A DNA stretch of 24,866 nt. Source: CAYJAD01 sp964372165 (GTDB lineage Bacteria > Desulfobacterota > Desulfovibrionia > Desulfovibrionales > Desulfovibrionaceae). Position numbers and translations under genes: made by a program. The DNA is taken from positions 1 to 24,866 of the forward strand of contig CAYJPT010000015.1 in assembly GCA_964372165.1 (NCBI GenBank), in the 5' to 3' direction. The notes under the pieces were generated by a model. That model saw only the letters and a list, made by a program, of their open reading frames with translations, ran no database searches and was not told where the DNA came from. Shown one piece after another: positions 24,097-24,866 of the stretch (within the stretch, counting starts at the first letter, position 1; every line of letters begins with the position of its first letter).

Positions 24097-24579
24097 ATGA
24101 ACATTGTCAAATTGATTGTATGTGGAGCTGTTTTAAGTATTTTCTTCTCAATAGCAATGCCTACGCAGTCCTATGCTGCCACTCAAGGCAACGCACCATT
24201 AATGCTCTATTCATCTGACTTGGATTTTGCAACAGTGCGTAGTAAAGCCCTAGAATTTATAAAAAGCAAAGGTCTAACTGTATTTGCAGAATTTGACCAT
24301 GCTAAAAATGCTAAAGATGTAGGTCTACAATTAGCACCAAACACAGTTATTGTATTTGGTAGTCCACAAGTAGGCACTAAACTTATGCAAGAATTTACAG
24401 GTATTGGTATGGTTTTACCATTAAAAATTCTTATTACGCAAAGTAAAGATGGCAAGATAGTAGTAGCCTATGAAAATTTAACTACGCTTTTTGCACCATA
24501 TGGGGTAAAAGCAGACAATCAAATTTTACAAAAAATGAGCGGCCTACTTAAAGCATTAGCTACAACAGCCACAAAGTAA
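24097..24579 (+). CDS. Secreted DUF302-domain protein
   Basis: 160 aa from ATG 24097, which has GAGGAG at six bases; the TTG at 24091 is too close to that site. Residues 1-27 are a signal peptide (MNIVKLIVCGAVLSIFFSIA, then SYA before the cut). The mature part is one DUF302 domain: LDFATVRSKALEFIKSKGLTVFAEFDHAKNAK, VIVFGSPQVGTKLMQE, LPLKILITQSKDGKIVVAYENLTTLF. The family is structurally known but functionally unclear; some members are near oxidative-stress or metal genes. It is likely periplasmic. Single gene with its own promoter, followed within 11 bases by a perfect hairpin and then the hairpin train. Confidence 0.88.
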   Translation: MNIVKLIVCGAVLSIFFSIAMPTQSYAATQGNAPLMLYSSDLDFATVRSKALEFIKSKGLTVFAEFDHAKNAKDVGLQLAPNTVIVFGSPQVGTKLMQEFTGIGMVLPLKILITQSKDGKIVVAYENLTTLFAPYGVKADNQILQKMSGLLKALATTATK

Positions 24580-24590
24580 CAGTGATTTTA

Positions 24591-24614
24591 TAGTAATTTC
24601 AGATGAAATTACTA
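24591..24614. terminator. Perfect 10-bp hairpin just after the DUF302 stop
   Basis: TAGTAATTTC/GAAATTACTA around AGAT. There is no T-run, so it could protect the 3' end or mark the start of the repeat cluster instead of ending transcription. Confidence 0.45.
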
Positions 24615-24647
24615 CCGTTGGCTGCGATAGCAGACAAGCACTGCGTA

Positions 24648-24788
24648 GGCACTCGTGCCCTTTAGGGTATAAGTGCAATTTTATTGCACTGTTAAGTGCC
24701 GGAGCAAGTCCGAGGCAACGCCCACCCCAAAAGGGTGTTTTCGTTAGGCGAAGTATGAGCCTTACGAAAATCGAGAGCAACGCGTGCC
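24648..24788. other. Structured segment with serial hairpins, visibly richer in G+C
   Basis: It contains GGCAC/GTGCC (24648-24659); AGTGCAAT/ATTGCACT (24672-24690, perfect, 3-base loop); GCCGGA with TCC-GA-GGC (24698-24716); CACCC/GGGTG (24723-24737); and TTTTCGTTAGGC/GCCTTACGAAAA (24738-24770, one mismatch). A GTGCC at 24784-24788 can also pair with the first GGCAC and enclose the whole. It is clearly less A+T-rich than the flanks and has no convincing reading frame. Candidate non-coding RNA or dispersed repeat; no known RNA family recognised. Confidence 0.45.
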
Positions 24789-24793
24789 TTTAC

Positions 24794-24822
24794 TTAAGTT
24801 GACATTAGTGATGTCAACTTAA
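24794..24822. promoter_or_regulatory. 29-bp palindrome containing TTGACA, operator-like
   Basis: TTAAGTTGACAT and ATGTCAACTTAA are perfect 12-bp arms around TAGTG. The left arm contains a consensus -35 (TTGACA, 24799-24804), and TAAAAT follows at 15 bp. It may be a promoter with operator for a gene beyond the window, or one more hairpin of the repeat cluster. Confidence 0.35.
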
Positions 24823-24834
24823 AATACTATATTA

Positions 24835-24866
24835 AGACCTCTGTATAATAAGATTTACAGAGGTCT
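24835..24866. repeat. Perfect 11-bp inverted repeat ending at the last base
   Basis: AGACCTCTGTA and TACAGAGGTCT around a 10-base loop. The window stops exactly at its outer end, as expected where an assembly breaks at a repeated or self-complementary end. Confidence 0.7.

Noticed and set aside
24701..24720. Resemblance of GGAGCAAGTCCGAGGC to the start of RNase P RNA
   Set aside because: The conserved P4 strands and the ACAGAA-type end are missing, and the segment is too short for RNase P RNA.
24556..24780. 74-codon reading frame on the minus strand through the hairpin cluster
   Set aside because: It overlaps the DUF302 end and the inverted repeats, has no ribosome site and looks like a by-product of repeat sequence.

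Overview
The window is an A+T-rich bacterial chromosomal segment. Two gene blocks match what I recall of gene order in Desulfovibrionaceae (sulfate-reducing and gut Desulfovibrio, Bilophila and Lawsonia relatives). These are yicC / RemA-like / gmk / pyrF / TPR / recJ, and precorrin-2 dehydrogenase / CcsA-HemX-like / hemA / small ORF / tilS. A low-GC member of that family is the best guess. It is an inference from gene order and protein families, not from a database search. I found no rRNA, tRNA, CRISPR array, phage gene or transposase.

Layout. (1) 108-3997, + strand: a likely operon of a RACo-like ferredoxin/ASKHA protein, an Rsm22-family protein and an OppD/DppD-type ABC ATPase. All three carry cysteine sets typical of Fe-S binding. 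(2) 9708-4075, - strand: a tight seven-gene operon yicC, remA-like, gmk, pyrF, TPR protein, recJ and a zinc-ribbon membrane protein. (3) 9906-11419: a FmdB-type zinc ribbon (-) and glucokinase (+), separated by a hairpin-rich intergenic region. (4) 11492-14305, - strand: an unknown 127-aa protein, gluQ, and a secreted beta-propeller protein resembling the yellow/major royal jelly family. The stop codon of the last lies inside a 17-bp tandem repeat. (5) 14449-16705, + strand: a NUDIX hydrolase and glutamine-dependent NAD synthetase. (6) 19251-16710, - strand: a GT9 (heptosyltransferase-like) gene and a CgeB-like glycosyltransferase gene. (7) 19605-23834, + strand: the tetrapyrrole block and tilS. 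(8) 24097-24579: a secreted DUF302 protein, followed by a train of perfect inverted repeats reaching the last base.

Most of this is conserved housekeeping: tetrapyrrole synthesis feeding siroheme and heme, guanylate and pyrimidine nucleotides, NAD, tRNA modification, DNA repair and surface glycan. I see no clear new multi-gene system. The less ordinary material is in the intergenic DNA. A 17-bp motif (AATCAGCRTTTCCTTAA-like) occurs three times. Two stretches visibly richer in G+C than their surroundings are folded into nested or serial hairpins (10305-10383 and 24648-24788). Both window ends lie at or in repeats, as expected of a contig that broke at dispersed elements.

Several starts needed correction from the longest ORF: OppD-like at ATG 3026, gmk at 8530, yicC at 9708, FmdB at 10145, the 127-aa protein at 11875, the propeller protein at 14305, the small hemA-tilS protein at 22433 and DUF302 at 24097. 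recJ and nadE start with GTG, and glk with TTG.
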